Origin: Streptomyces sp. NBC_00523
GTDB taxonomy: Bacteria; Actinomycetota; Actinomycetes; Streptomycetales; Streptomycetaceae
Direction of reading: 5' to 3'
DNA length: 64,000 bases
NCBI RefSeq assembly: GCF_036346615.1
Contig: NZ_CP107836.1
Location: 2,728,001 to 2,792,000, forward strand
Within the stretch, counting starts at the first letter, position 1, and the number at the start of each line of letters is the position of its first letter. Below, one piece after another: positions 1 through 9,689 of the stretch. The position numbers were made by a program, and so were the translations under genes. Below the pieces are notes generated by a model that did no database searches, was not told the origin of the DNA, and worked only from the letters and a program-made list of their open reading frames with translations.

Positions 1-360
1 CGCGCGGGACAGCACGGCGTTGATGACCCCGGGCTCCACGACGGCGACCCGGTCGACGGGGCTGATCTCCAGGATCCGGTCCATCCTCACCAGGGAGAGC
101 ACGACGCAGCCGTCCGTGGCGTTGGCAGCGCCCGACAGGCCCGTGCGGGCACCCTGCGGAACGACCGGGACGCGCAGCGCGGTGGCGGTGCGCATGACGT
201 GCTGGACCTGTTCCACGGTGCGCGGGAGCACGACGACGGCGGGGGCACCGGCCTCGCAGAAGCTCGCCATGTCGTGGGCGTAGGAGGCGGTGACGTCCGG
301 GTCGGTGAGCACGGCCTCGGCGGGAAGACCCGCCCGCAGCTGTTCGAGGAGATCGTCCAT
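1..360 (-). CDS. FAD-binding oxidase (GlcD/D-lactate dehydrogenase type), N-terminal part only
   Basis: The reading frame runs from an ATG at 360 off the left edge, giving about 120 residues beginning MDDLLEQLRAGLPAEAVLTD. The segment contains PQGARTGLSGAANATDG followed by a hydrophobic strand and the run RILEISPVDRVAVVEPGV, which is the nucleotide-binding start of the FAD_binding_4 (PCMH) fold of glycolate/D-lactate oxidases. Such proteins are usually about 450 residues, so roughly three quarters lies outside the window. The family oxidises 2-hydroxy acids with FAD; the substrate cannot be told from this part. It is divergent from the TPR gene at 449 with an 88-bp gap. Confidence 0.8.
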   Translation of the reverse strand, partial: MDDLLEQLRAGLPAEAVLTDPDVTASYAHDMASFCEAGAPAVVVLPRTVEQVQHVMRTATALRVPVVPQGARTGLSGAANATDGCVVLSLVRMDRILEISPVDRVAVVEPGVINAVLSRA

Positions 361-448
361 GATCCAAGCGTGGCACCCGGGCCCATTGGTGTGAACCCGT
401 CTGCGGTGACGATCCCAAGGCTCGGTGTGATCTTCATACTGACGCACA

Positions 449-2122
449 GTGAGCGGCATGGATCTCACGCCTCAGCAGCCCCCGGGGGCCTCCGGGCCCG
501 AGTACTCCTTCGACACCGACTGGTCCGCCCCGGACGCGTCCCCGCCGGACTCCGCCTCCCTGGCCGAGCCGCCTCCCCCCACGATGCGCACGACGCTGCG
601 CCGGGCCGCCTTCGGCATGGTGGCGGGCGCGGTCCTGGTGACGGGCGCGGTGGTCGCGGTGCCCGACGACGACAAGGACGCGGCACCGCCCGTGGCCGGT
701 CCGGTCTCGCGCGCGATGTCCGCGACGGCCGCCGGCTCCCCCGCCTCGCTCGCCGACCTGACGGCGCTCATCGGGGACCGGCAGAAGTGGGTGGGCACGC
801 ACCCCTCGGACGCGGACTCCTGGGCGGTGCTGGGTTCGGCGTACGTGGAGGCGGGGCGGCGGGCCGTCGACCCGGCGTACTACACCCGGGCCGAGCAGGC
901 GCTGAAGCGGTCGCTCGACGTGCGCCCCGGGGAGAGCGGCAACACGGCCGCCTGGGTGGGCCTCGCCTCCCTGGCCAACGCCCGCCGCGACTTCGTGACC
1001 GCCAAGAAGTGGGGTGAGACGGTCCGGGCCCGGCGGCCGAAGGAGTGGACGGTCTACCCGCAGCTGATCGACGCCTACAACGGTCTCGGCGACCAGAAGT
1101 CCGCGATCACGGCGGTGGAGCGGTTCACCGAGCTGCGGGCCGGGGTCCCGGCGCTGGGCCGGGCCGCCGAGATGTACCGCGACCGGGGCTGGCGCGAGGA
1201 CGCGCTGGCCACCGCGCAGGACGCGGCGAACCGGGCGAAGACCCCCGCCGAGAAGGCCGCCTGCCTGTCCCGGCTGGGCGACCTGGCCTGGGAGCGGGGC
1301 GAGCCGAAGGAGGCCGTGGCGCAGTACGGGGCGGCGCTGCGCGTCGAGAAGGGCCACCAGCCGTCGCTGGCCGGGCGGGCCCGCGCGCTGGCCGCCCTCG
1401 GGCGCACGGACGAGGCCGTGCGGGACTACCAGGCCGCCCTGGCGAAGTCGCCGCGCCCGGACTACCTGCTGGAGCTGGGCGAGCTGTACGAGGCGCAGGG
1501 GCTCGACGGCGATTCGGTGGGCCAGTACGACAAACTGCGGGCGGCCCTGGACCGGGGTAAGGCGCGCGGCGTGGACGAGTCGCTGCTCCTGGGCCGCTTC
1601 GAGGCCGCGCACGGCGACGCGGACGCGGCGGTGGAGCTGCTGCGGGCCGAGTGGCAGCGGGGCCACCGCAGCGCGGCGGTGGCGGACGCGCTGGGCTGGG
1701 CGCTGCACCGGTCGGGCGACTCGGACGGGGCGCTGGAGTACGCGCAGCGGGCGGTGGACGCGGGCGGGCAGAACGCCTCGTACGCCTATCACCTGGGCAT
1801 GGTGCAGCGCGCACTCGGCGACTACGGCTCGGCGCGCCGCCAGTTGGAGGGGGCGCTGCGGACCAACCCGAAGTTCTCACCGCTGGACGCGCCGCTGGCC
1901 CAGGAGGCGCTGGACGCCCTGGGCGAGCCCCCGGCGGGCGGCCCGGCGGACATGCAGCCGCCGCCGGCCCCGCAGGCCCCGGCGCCTCAGGCCCCCGCAC
2001 CTCAGGCTCCGGCACCGCAGCAGCAACAGCAGCAGCAGCCCGACGGCGGTCCGGCACCTGCGGCGGCCGTCGCGCAGGCCCCCGTACAGGCGTCACCGGC
2101 ACCGGCGGCGGCCGTGCGCTGA
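449..2122 (+). CDS. TPR-repeat membrane-anchored protein with Pro/Ala/Gln-rich tail
   Basis: 557 residues from GTG 449; an ATG nine bases later is an equally possible start. An acidic, proline-rich cytoplasmic N-terminus (about 1-50) is followed by one hydrophobic segment at about 52-72 (AAFGMVAGAVLVTGAVVAV). The remainder, from about 95 to 480, consists of helical repeats with the TPR pattern (for example AEYALKR-like A/G/Y/L spacing, LGRTDEAVRDYQAAL and SGDSDGALEYAQRAV). TPR arrays normally act as protein-binding scaffolds; no catalytic motif is seen. The last 75 residues hold three APAPQ repeats, a run of seven Gln and more Pro/Ala. The gene stands alone and ends at a shared terminator facing hppD. 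The partner is unknown. Confidence 0.8.
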   Translation: MSGMDLTPQQPPGASGPEYSFDTDWSAPDASPPDSASLAEPPPPTMRTTLRRAAFGMVAGAVLVTGAVVAVPDDDKDAAPPVAGPVSRAMSATAAGSPASLADLTALIGDRQKWVGTHPSDADSWAVLGSAYVEAGRRAVDPAYYTRAEQALKRSLDVRPGESGNTAAWVGLASLANARRDFVTAKKWGETVRARRPKEWTVYPQLIDAYNGLGDQKSAITAVERFTELRAGVPALGRAAEMYRDRGWREDALATAQDAANRAKTPAEKAACLSRLGDLAWERGEPKEAVAQYGAALRVEKGHQPSLAGRARALAALGRTDEAVRDYQAALAKSPRPDYLLELGELYEAQGLDGDSVGQYDKLRAALDRGKARGVDESLLLGRFEAAHGDADAAVELLRAEWQRGHRSAAVADALGWALHRSGDSDGALEYAQRAVDAGGQNASYAYHLGMVQRALGDYGSARRQLEGALRTNPKFSPLDAPLAQEALDALGEPPAGGPADMQPPPAPQAPAPQAPAPQAPAPQQQQQQQPDGGPAPAAAVAQAPVQASPAPAAAVR

Positions 2123-2139
2123 CGTACGAAGGACAGAAG

Positions 2140-2170
2140 GAGGGGCGGGCCGGAAAGCGGCCCGCCCCTC
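2140..2170. terminator. Bidirectional hairpin between the TPR gene and hppD
   Basis: A perfect GAGGGGCGGGCC / GGCCCGCCCCTC stem with a short loop lies between the convergent ends of the TPR gene (2122) and hppD (2187). Neither side has a long T tract, as is usual for Streptomyces terminators. Confidence 0.75.
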
Positions 2171-2186
2171 ACTCATGCCCGGTGGG

Positions 2187-3408
<1,222 letters not shown>

Positions 3409-3463
3409 ATGATGGCCGGACTATCTGTACATGGTGCCCATCACACCGCCCCCGGAGGCCGGC

Positions 3464-3937
3464 ATGGCGATCGACCGACTCGACGGACGACTCATCGTGC
3501 TGCTCGCGCGTGAACCCAGGATCGGCGTCCTGGAGGCGTCCCGCAGGCTGGGCGTGGCACGCGGGACGGTCCAGGCCCGGCTGGACCGCCTTCAATCGAA
3601 TGGCGTCATCCGCGGATTCGGCCCGGACGTCGATCCGGCGGCCCTCGGCTATCCGGTCACCGCGTTCGCGACGCTGGAGATCAAACAGGGCCAAGGCGCC
3701 GACGTACGGGCGCACTTGAGCGGCGTACCGGAGGTCCTGGAGCTGCACACCACCACCGGGCACGGGGACATGCTGTGCCGGCTCGTGGCCCGGTCCAACG
3801 CGGATCTCCAGCGGGTGATCGACCGGGTTGTCGGATTTGATGGCATTGTCCGGGCCTCCACGGCCATCGTCATGGAGAACCCCGTGCCGCTGCGCGTCAT
3901 CCCGCTCGTGGAACAGGCGGCGCGGGACACCGACTGA
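3464..3937 (+). CDS. Lrp/AsnC-family transcriptional regulator
   Basis: 157 residues from ATG 3464, chosen because GGAGG lies 6 bases upstream; an ATG at 3431 would add 11 residues and has no clear ribosome site. The N-terminal winged helix (about 1-60) has the family opening IDRLDGRLIVLLAREPRIGVLEASRRLG and a recognition helix around ARGTVQARLDRLQ. The C-terminal RAM/AsnC effector domain begins near PVTAFATLEIKQG and contains VLELHTTTGHGDMLCRLVARS. Family members sense amino acids or related acids. Divergence from hppD points to a role in tyrosine or phenylalanine catabolism. It is only 15 bp from the ABC transporter genes downstream, so it may be cotranscribed with them. Confidence 0.9.
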   Translation: MAIDRLDGRLIVLLAREPRIGVLEASRRLGVARGTVQARLDRLQSNGVIRGFGPDVDPAALGYPVTAFATLEIKQGQGADVRAHLSGVPEVLELHTTTGHGDMLCRLVARSNADLQRVIDRVVGFDGIVRASTAIVMENPVPLRVIPLVEQAARDTD

Positions 3938-3951
3938 GCCGAGGAGGACGG

Positions 3952-4599
3952 ATGAGCTTCTGGGAGTACGTGGCCAACCGTCATCAGCAGTTGCTCACCG
4001 ACGCCTTCCAGCACGTCAGCGCGGTCTTCCAGTGCATGGTCATCGCCACCGCGCTCGGCGTCCTGATCGGGGTCGTCAGCTACCGCAGCGGCTGGGGCTC
4101 CTCGGTGGCCATCACCTCGACGGCGACGGTGCTCACCATCCCGTCGCTCGCCGCCATCGGTCTGCTCATCCCGCTGGTCGGCCTCGGCGTCGCCCCCACG
4201 GTGATCACACTGACGCTGTACGGGCTGCTCCCCGTCGTCCGCAACGCGATCGTGGGCCTGCGCGGCGTCGATCCGGCCCTGGTCGACGCGGCGAAGGGCA
4301 TCGGGATGTCGCGGACCGCGCGGCTGTTGAAGGTGGAGCTGCCACTGGCCTGGCCGCCGATCCTGACCGGCATCCGGGTCTCCACGCAGATGCTGATGGG
4401 GATCGCCGCCATCGCCGCTTACGCCTCCGGGCCCGGCCTCGGCAACGAGATCTTCCGGGGCATCGCCTCGCTGGGCAGCGCCAACGCGATCAACCAGGTG
4501 CTCGCGGGCACGCTCGGCATCGTCATCCTCGCCCTGCTCTTCGACGCCGCGTACGTCCTGCTGGGCCGGCTCACCATCCCGAGGGGGATCCGTGTCTGA
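3952..4599 (+). CDS. Osmoprotectant ABC transporter permease 1 (OpuCB/OpuCD-like)
   Basis: 215 residues with about five to six membrane segments. The binding-protein-dependent transport signature is at about 100-130 (VDPALVDAAKGIGMSRTARL, the EAA loop that contacts the ATPase). Length and the motif ASGPGLGNEIFRGI are typical of glycine betaine/choline/carnitine (OpuC, ProW-like) permeases. It overlaps the ATPase gene by 8 bp and opens an ordered four-gene operon: permease, ATPase, permease, binding lipoprotein. Quaternary-ammonium import for osmoprotection is inferred from the whole set. Confidence 0.9.
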   Translation: MSFWEYVANRHQQLLTDAFQHVSAVFQCMVIATALGVLIGVVSYRSGWGSSVAITSTATVLTIPSLAAIGLLIPLVGLGVAPTVITLTLYGLLPVVRNAIVGLRGVDPALVDAAKGIGMSRTARLLKVELPLAWPPILTGIRVSTQMLMGIAAIAAYASGPGLGNEIFRGIASLGSANAINQVLAGTLGIVILALLFDAAYVLLGRLTIPRGIRV

Positions 4600-5848
4600 G
4601 ACCGCGACCGAGGCAGTGCGGGAGCCGGTGGCCACCTCCGGCGCCGCCATCCAGCTGGAGAACCTGTCCAAGCGCTACCCGGGCAACCCGAACCCCGCGG
4701 TGGAGAACGTCTCCATGGAGATCAAGGCGGGCGAGACCGTGATCTTCGTGGGCCCGTCCGGCTGCGGGAAGTCCACCACGCTGAAGATGATCAACCGGCT
4801 GATCGAGCCCACCTCGGGCCGCATCCGGATCGACGACGAGGACGTCACCGACATCGACCCGGTGAAGCTGCGCCGGAAGATCGGGTACGCGATCCAGTCC
4901 TCCGGGCTCTTCCCGCACATGACGGTCGCCGAGAACATCGCCCTGGTCCCGAAGATGGTCGGCTGGTCCAAGTCCCGGGTGAAGGACCGGGTGGAGGAGA
5001 TGCTCGACCTGGTCGGGCTCGACCCGCGCGAGTTCCACGGCCGCTATCCGCGCGCCCTCTCCGGCGGCCAGCAGCAACGCGTGGGCGTGGCCCGGGCGCT
5101 GGCCGCCGACCCGCCGGTGCTCCTGATGGACGAGCCGTTCGGCGCGGTCGACCCGATCACCCGCGACCACCTCCAGGACGAGCTGATCCGGCTCCAGCAC
5201 GAGCTGCACAAGACGATCGTCTTCGTCACCCACGACTTCGACGAGGCGATCAAGCTCGGCGACCGGATCGCCGTGCTGCGCGAGCGCTCGCACATCGCGC
5301 AGTTCGACACCCCGGAGGCCATCCTCACCAACCCGACCGACGACTTCGTCTCCGGCTTCGTCGGCGCGGGAGCGGCCCTGAAGCGGCTCAACCTGACCCG
5401 GGTGCGCGAGGTGGAGATCGCCGACTTCCCGACCGTGACCGTGGACGACCCGCTCCAGTCGATCTTCAACAAGCTGCGCAGCGGCTCGCACAACGAGCTG
5501 CTGATGCTGGACCGCCGGGGCCGCCCCTACAAGTGGCTGCGGCGCGGCGACCTGATGCGCGCCCGGGGCTCCCTCGCGCGGGCCGGGCAGCTGGTCCACG
5601 ACACGGTGACCCGGGACGCGACCCTGCACGACGCGCTGGAGGCGGTGCTCACCGACAGCGGCGGGCGGGTCGCGGTGACCGGGCGGCGCGGCGAGTTCAC
5701 CGGGGTGGTGGACATGCACACCTTGATGAACTCGGTGCACGAGCTCCTGGAGGCGGACCGGCTCGCCGCCATCGAGCACCAGCACGACCTGGAGGAGCTG
5801 CGCGTCCACCAGACCTCCGAGGAGCTGGAGGGCGGTGCGGGCGCATGA
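4592..5848 (+). CDS. Osmoprotectant ABC transporter ATP-binding protein with CBS domains (OpuCA-like)
   Basis: 418 residues. The nucleotide-binding domain (about 12-265) has Walker A GPSGCGKST, the signature LSGGQQQRVGVARAL and Walker B VLLMDEPFGAVD followed by the H-loop THD. The C-terminal part (about 280-395) holds two CBS-like units, around FPTVTVDDPLQSIFNKL and DTVTRDATLHDALEAVL ending TGVVDMHTLM. In OpuA/OpuC systems the CBS pair senses ionic strength or nucleotides and gates transport. The GTG start is inside the upstream permease (8-bp overlap) and the stop overlaps the next ATG by 4 bp, so translation is probably coupled. Confidence 0.94.
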   Translation: MSETATEAVREPVATSGAAIQLENLSKRYPGNPNPAVENVSMEIKAGETVIFVGPSGCGKSTTLKMINRLIEPTSGRIRIDDEDVTDIDPVKLRRKIGYAIQSSGLFPHMTVAENIALVPKMVGWSKSRVKDRVEEMLDLVGLDPREFHGRYPRALSGGQQQRVGVARALAADPPVLLMDEPFGAVDPITRDHLQDELIRLQHELHKTIVFVTHDFDEAIKLGDRIAVLRERSHIAQFDTPEAILTNPTDDFVSGFVGAGAALKRLNLTRVREVEIADFPTVTVDDPLQSIFNKLRSGSHNELLMLDRRGRPYKWLRRGDLMRARGSLARAGQLVHDTVTRDATLHDALEAVLTDSGGRVAVTGRRGEFTGVVDMHTLMNSVHELLEADRLAAIEHQHDLEELRVHQTSEELEGGAGA

Positions 5849-6723
5849 CCCCCGACTCCCCCTCCGGTTCCTCCCGCGCACCGGGCCGCGACCGGCCGCC
5901 GGGCGAGCACGACGTGAAGGGGCACGCCTTCCGCGACGAGGAGGCGGAGGAGCAGCAGGCCGCCCCGCAGCCGCGGAAGCCGGCGCGCCGGATCACCTGG
6001 CGCAAGCTGGTGGTGCTCCCGGCGGTCCTCGCGGTCGTGCTGGTCCTCACGTACGTCTGGATCGAGAACGTGCACCTGGACTCGATCGCGGAGAACTCGA
6101 TCGCCGGTGACACGGTCGAGGTGCGCTGGTGGCAGCACGTGAAGCTGACCGCGATCTCCACGTTCTGGGTGCTGATCATCGCCATTCCGCTGGGCATCGC
6201 GCTCACCCGGCGCGGCCTGAGCAGGGCAGCCCCCGTGGTCACGGCGATCGCCAACATCGGGCAGGCGACCCCGGCGATCGGTCTGCTGGCGCTGCTGGTG
6301 ATCTGGCTAGGCATCGGCCCGTCGACCGCGATCACCGGCATGGTGATCTACGCGGTGCTGCCGGTGCTGTCCAACACGGTCGCCGGTCTCAAGGCGATCG
6401 AGCCGAACATGGTGGAGGCCGCGCGCGGCATCGGGATGTCGGCCATGGGCACCCTGACCCGGGTCGAACTCCCCCTCGCCGTGCCGCTGATCCTGGCCGG
6501 GGTGCGGACCGCGCTCGTGCTGAACGTGGGCACGGCGACCCTGGCGACCTTCGGGGGCGGCGGCGGGCTCGGCGACCTGATCACCTCGGGCATCCAGACC
6601 CAGCGCATGCCGGTCCTCATCCTCGGCTCGGTCCTGACCGTGGTGCTGGCGCTCCTGGTGGACTGGCTGGCCTCGCTGGCCGAGGTGGCGCTGACCCCGC
6701 GCGGCCTGGAGGTGGGGCGATGA
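5845..6723 (+). CDS. Osmoprotectant ABC transporter permease 2
   Basis: 292 residues from ATG 5845, which overlaps the ATPase stop as ATGA. The first about 55 residues are hydrophilic (Pro/Glu/Gln-rich) and cytoplasmic, longer than in Firmicute homologues. Membrane segments follow from LVVLPAVLAVVLVLTYVWI. The EAA loop reads EPNMVEAARGIGMSAMGTLT and the C-terminal part has GGGGGLGDLITSGI. It should form a heterodimeric channel with the product of 3952-4599. The stop overlaps the start of the binding-protein gene by 4 bp. Confidence 0.92.
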   Translation: MTPDSPSGSSRAPGRDRPPGEHDVKGHAFRDEEAEEQQAAPQPRKPARRITWRKLVVLPAVLAVVLVLTYVWIENVHLDSIAENSIAGDTVEVRWWQHVKLTAISTFWVLIIAIPLGIALTRRGLSRAAPVVTAIANIGQATPAIGLLALLVIWLGIGPSTAITGMVIYAVLPVLSNTVAGLKAIEPNMVEAARGIGMSAMGTLTRVELPLAVPLILAGVRTALVLNVGTATLATFGGGGGLGDLITSGIQTQRMPVLILGSVLTVVLALLVDWLASLAEVALTPRGLEVGR

Positions 6724-7697
6724 GGACGCGGATGCGCGGGGCTCTCGCGGCGGGGGCCGCGCTGTCCCTGGTGCTGGCCGGGTGCGGGCTGAAGAGCGGG
6801 TCCCCGATGGTGGACGACGTGGTGCCCGGGTCGGTCGGGCAGGGGCAGCCGCTGGACGGCGCGTCGCTGACCGTCACCTCGAAGAACTTCAGCGAGAACA
6901 TCATCCTGGGCCAGATGATCGGGCTGATCTTCAAGGCGGCCGGGGCGGAGGTCCTGGACCGGACGAACCTGCCGAGCTCGATCAGCGCCCGCGAGGCGGT
7001 CATCCAGGGCGACGCGGACGCCGAGTACGAGTACACGGGCACCGGCTGGATCACGTACCTCGGGCACGCGAAGCCGATCACGGACCCGATGGAGCAGTGG
7101 AAGGCGGTGCGCGACGCGGACCTGAAGAACGGGGTGACCTGGCTGAAGCCGTCCACCCTGAACAACACGTACGCGCTCGCCATCAGCCGGAGGAACAATG
7201 CCAAGTACCACTTGAAGACGCTCTCGGACGTCGCCGCGCTGGCGAAGAAGAACCCCTCGGCGGTGACGGTCTGCGTCGAGAACGAGTTCGCCTCGCGCGA
7301 CGACGGGCTGCCCGGTATGGAGAAGGCGTACGGGATGTCCCTGCCGGCGTCCAACATCAAGAAGATGGACGCGGGGATCATCTACACCCAGGTCTCCAAG
7401 TCCGACTCCTGCCTGCTCGGCGAGGTCTTCACGACGGACGGGCGGATCAGGGCGATGAACCTGGACGTGCTGGAGGACAACAAGCACTTCTTCCCCAACT
7501 ACAACGCGGCGCCCGTCGTGCACACCCCGACGCTGGAGAAGTACCCGGCGATCGCGGGCCTCCTCGATCCGCTCAGCAAGCGGCTGAACACGGAGGTCGC
7601 CCAGGTGCTGAACGCCCGGGTGGACGTGGATGGGCAGGACCCGCACGAGGTGGCGAAGGACTGGCTGATCCAGGAGGGGTTCATCAAGGAGGGCTGA
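6720..7697 (+). CDS. Glycine betaine/choline-type substrate-binding lipoprotein (ProX/OsmX-like)
   Basis: 325 residues. A signal peptide of about 20 residues ends in the lipobox LAGC (Cys about 21), so the mature protein is lipid-anchored outside the membrane. The OpuAC/ProX fold begins at SLTVTSKNFSENIILGQMIG, and the stretch AEYEYTGTGWITYLG is the segment that in ProX-type proteins provides aromatic cage residues for trimethylammonium groups. It ends the operon started at 3952. The actual ligand (betaine, choline, ectoine or carnitine) cannot be decided by eye. Confidence 0.93.
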   Translation: MRTRMRGALAAGAALSLVLAGCGLKSGSPMVDDVVPGSVGQGQPLDGASLTVTSKNFSENIILGQMIGLIFKAAGAEVLDRTNLPSSISAREAVIQGDADAEYEYTGTGWITYLGHAKPITDPMEQWKAVRDADLKNGVTWLKPSTLNNTYALAISRRNNAKYHLKTLSDVAALAKKNPSAVTVCVENEFASRDDGLPGMEKAYGMSLPASNIKKMDAGIIYTQVSKSDSCLLGEVFTTDGRIRAMNLDVLEDNKHFFPNYNAAPVVHTPTLEKYPAIAGLLDPLSKRLNTEVAQVLNARVDVDGQDPHEVAKDWLIQEGFIKEG

Positions 7698-7718
7698 CGG
7701 TTCCGGCCCCGGCCCCGG

Positions 7719-8492
7719 TCAGCAGCTGGGGATCTTGCCGCCGTGGTCCAGGGCGCGCAGGGAGTTCACCGCGTCCTTCAGTGTGGTGACCGGGATCAGT
7801 CGCAGGCCCTTCGGCAGCTCGGACTTCGCCTCGGAGCACTCCGCCTTCGGTACGAGGAAGACGGTCGCCCCGTCCCGGCGGGCCGCCTGCGTCTTGAGCG
7901 AGACCCCGCCGACCGCGCCGACCTTGCCGTCCGCTTCGATGGTGCCCGTGCCCGCGATGGTGCGGCCGCCGGTGAGGTCGCCGCCCGAGCCGTCGCCGTC
8001 CAGCTTGTCCACGATGCCGAGCGCGAAGAACAGCCCGGCGCTGGGGCCGCCGATGTCCGCCAGGTGCAGGGTGACGTCGACCGAGCCGGGCTTGCGGTCC
8101 AGGTAGTTCAGCGCGGCGTCGACGGCGGCGTCCTGGGACTCCGCCATGTCGTCCAGGTTGTGCTTCTCGATCTCCTTCTCGGAGCCGCCCGTCGGGTAGA
8201 CGGAGTCGCGGGGCAGCACGGCCCGGTCCGTACGGAACCAGCTGTCCACGACGTCCTTGATGCCGACGTCCGCCTTCGGGCCCGTCGCCACGATCGTCGT
8301 CATCCGCAGCTCGCCCTTGGTGGGGCGGGTGGGCGTGCCCTCGATGCTGATCACGGGGGTGCCGTGGTCGTCCCCGAGCACGTCCGCGGTCGTCCCGGGC
8401 TGCGCCAGCGTGAACGGCAGCGGGGCGAAGGCGGCTACGCCGAGGAGGGCGACTACGGGGAGGGCGGCGAGGGCCAGGCGCTGTGTGGACAC
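7719..8492 (-). CDS. Secreted/anchored S16 (Lon-type) serine protease, YlbL-like without an obvious PDZ domain
   Basis: 257 residues. One N-terminal hydrophobic segment (about 6-30) anchors or exports the protein. The Lon protease fold occupies about 120-250: nucleophile Ser151 in GGPSAGL and general-base Lys200 in VGGVSLKTQAA, followed by the strand ATVFLVPKAEC. B. subtilis YlbL is about 340 residues with a PDZ region; here only about 50 residues lie where it would be, so the PDZ domain appears to be missing. It converges on the ABC operon with 21 bp between. The substrate is unknown; YlbL is linked to proteolysis during the DNA damage response in Bacillus. Confidence 0.85.
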   Translation of the reverse strand: MSTQRLALAALPVVALLGVAAFAPLPFTLAQPGTTADVLGDDHGTPVISIEGTPTRPTKGELRMTTIVATGPKADVGIKDVVDSWFRTDRAVLPRDSVYPTGGSEKEIEKHNLDDMAESQDAAVDAALNYLDRKPGSVDVTLHLADIGGPSAGLFFALGIVDKLDGDGSGGDLTGGRTIAGTGTIEADGKVGAVGGVSLKTQAARRDGATVFLVPKAECSEAKSELPKGLRLIPVTTLKDAVNSLRALDHGGKIPSC

Positions 8493-8613
8493 CGGTCCAA
8501 TCTAACGTGCGGCCCGGCCACCGCCCCGGGCCACCGAGGGCGCCGGCCCCCGGCCAACCGGTTCCGTCCTCAAACGCCTGACGGGCTGGGTCTGCCGGGG
8601 CGAGCCGGGGCCG

Positions 8614-9255
8614 TCAGCGCAACGCGTCAGCGACTTCCCGGGCCGCGTCCACCACGCGGGGTCCCACCCGCTCGGGGACGGAGTCCGCCAGCATGACCAC
8701 GCCGACGCTGCCCTCCACCCCCGTCACGCCCATGAGCGCCGCCGCCGCGCCGGAGGCACCCGCTTCGAGTTCGCCGTGGGTGAGGGTGAAGGCGGTCTCG
8801 CCCACCGGCTTCTGTCGTGCGGCGAGGATCGCCCGGCCCGCGGCGCCCCGGTCCAGCGGGTGGCGGAAGCCCGCCCGGTAGGCCACGTGGTAGTCGGTCC
8901 AGGTCGGTTCGACCACGGCGACCGCCAGCGCGTCGGAGCCGTCGACCAGGGTGAGGTGGGCGGTGGCCCCGATGTCCTCGGCCAGCGAGCGCAGCGCCGG
9001 AAGGGCCGCCTCCCTGACGAGGGGGTGGACCTGGCGGCCCAGTCGCAGGACGCCGAGGCCGACGCGGGCGCGGCCACCCAAGTCACGGCGTATCAGGGCG
9101 TGTTGCTCCAGCGTGGCGAGCAGACGGTAGACCACGGTGCGGTTGACGCCGAGTTTGTTGGACAACTCGGTGACCGTCAGGCCGTGGTCGGTGTCGGCGA
9201 GCAGTTTGAGGACTCTCAGTCCTCGGTCGAGCGTCTGGGAGGTCTCCGCTGTCAC
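8614..9255 (-). CDS. IclR-family transcriptional regulator
   Basis: 213 residues from GTG 9255, chosen because a GGAGGAGAGG ribosome site precedes it; an upstream extension to 9330 has no such site. The N-terminal winged helix (about 5-65) reads QTLDRGLRVLKLLADTDHGL then VTELSNKLGVNRTVVYRLLATLE, typical of IclR. The effector-binding GAF-like domain follows, with HLTLVDGSDALAVAVVEP and FRHPLDRGAAGRAIL. IclR proteins respond to small acids or aromatics and often control a neighbouring catabolic gene. Here the neighbours are a protease and a helicase, so the target is not apparent and may be its own promoter. Confidence 0.9.
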   Translation of the reverse strand: MTAETSQTLDRGLRVLKLLADTDHGLTVTELSNKLGVNRTVVYRLLATLEQHALIRRDLGGRARVGLGVLRLGRQVHPLVREAALPALRSLAEDIGATAHLTLVDGSDALAVAVVEPTWTDYHVAYRAGFRHPLDRGAAGRAILAARQKPVGETAFTLTHGELEAGASGAAAALMGVTGVEGSVGVVMLADSVPERVGPRVVDAAREVADALR

Positions 9256-9689
9256 GACGCCCTCTCCTCCGTGGTGAGCGGCCGCGGCTGTCCCGTGGAA
9301 TGTGCGCCACCGGTCCCGGGGGCGACGCACGGAGAGGCCGCCGGCCTGGCCAAGGCACCGGCTGCGCTCCGCGGCGGCGTTGCCACGGGGCGTTCACATT
9401 TTTTGGACAGTAGCGAGCGAGTCCGCTCAGCGGAAGCCCTCGTCCAGAATCCGGTCTCCCTCAAAAACCCGGTTGCGCCGCACGAGCATAAGTGCCGGTC
9501 AGCGGCGCGCGGACCGTTCATCGCGCATCTACGCGCGTCCAGGTCGGCCGACTCTCCCGCGACGCTGCGTAGACGGGATGTGAACCACGGTTAACTCACC
9601 GTGAAAAATTTTCGGCCGATTCATTGATCGACAAGGCCCCGGCACCCTCTCGGTGAGGGCGTGCCGGGGCCTGTGGTGCCGTACGCGGG
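9256..9689. other. 434-bp intergenic region upstream of the IclR gene
   Basis: No convincing gene. The left part is the IclR leader. The right part is less GC-rich than its surroundings and contains short A/T runs near 9410 and 9605, the dyad CACGGT-TAACTC-ACCGTG at 9586-9603, and the helicase terminator at 9634-9672. The dyad could be an operator, but its distance to the IclR start (about 330 bp) makes this uncertain. Confidence 0.5.
9634..9672 (-). terminator. Hairpin downstream of the DEAD/DEAH helicase
   Basis: The stem AGGCCCCGGCACCCTC / GAGGGCGTGCCGGGGCCT has one bulge and a 5-base loop. It lies 18-56 bp past the stop of the helicase read on the minus strand. Confidence 0.75.

Noticed and set aside
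8560..8590. CCTCAAACGCCTGACGGGCTG motif between the S16 protease and the IclR gene
   Set aside because: This is a sequence commonly scattered in Streptomyces intergenic DNA, as I remember it. A single copy without structure does not support a specific feature.
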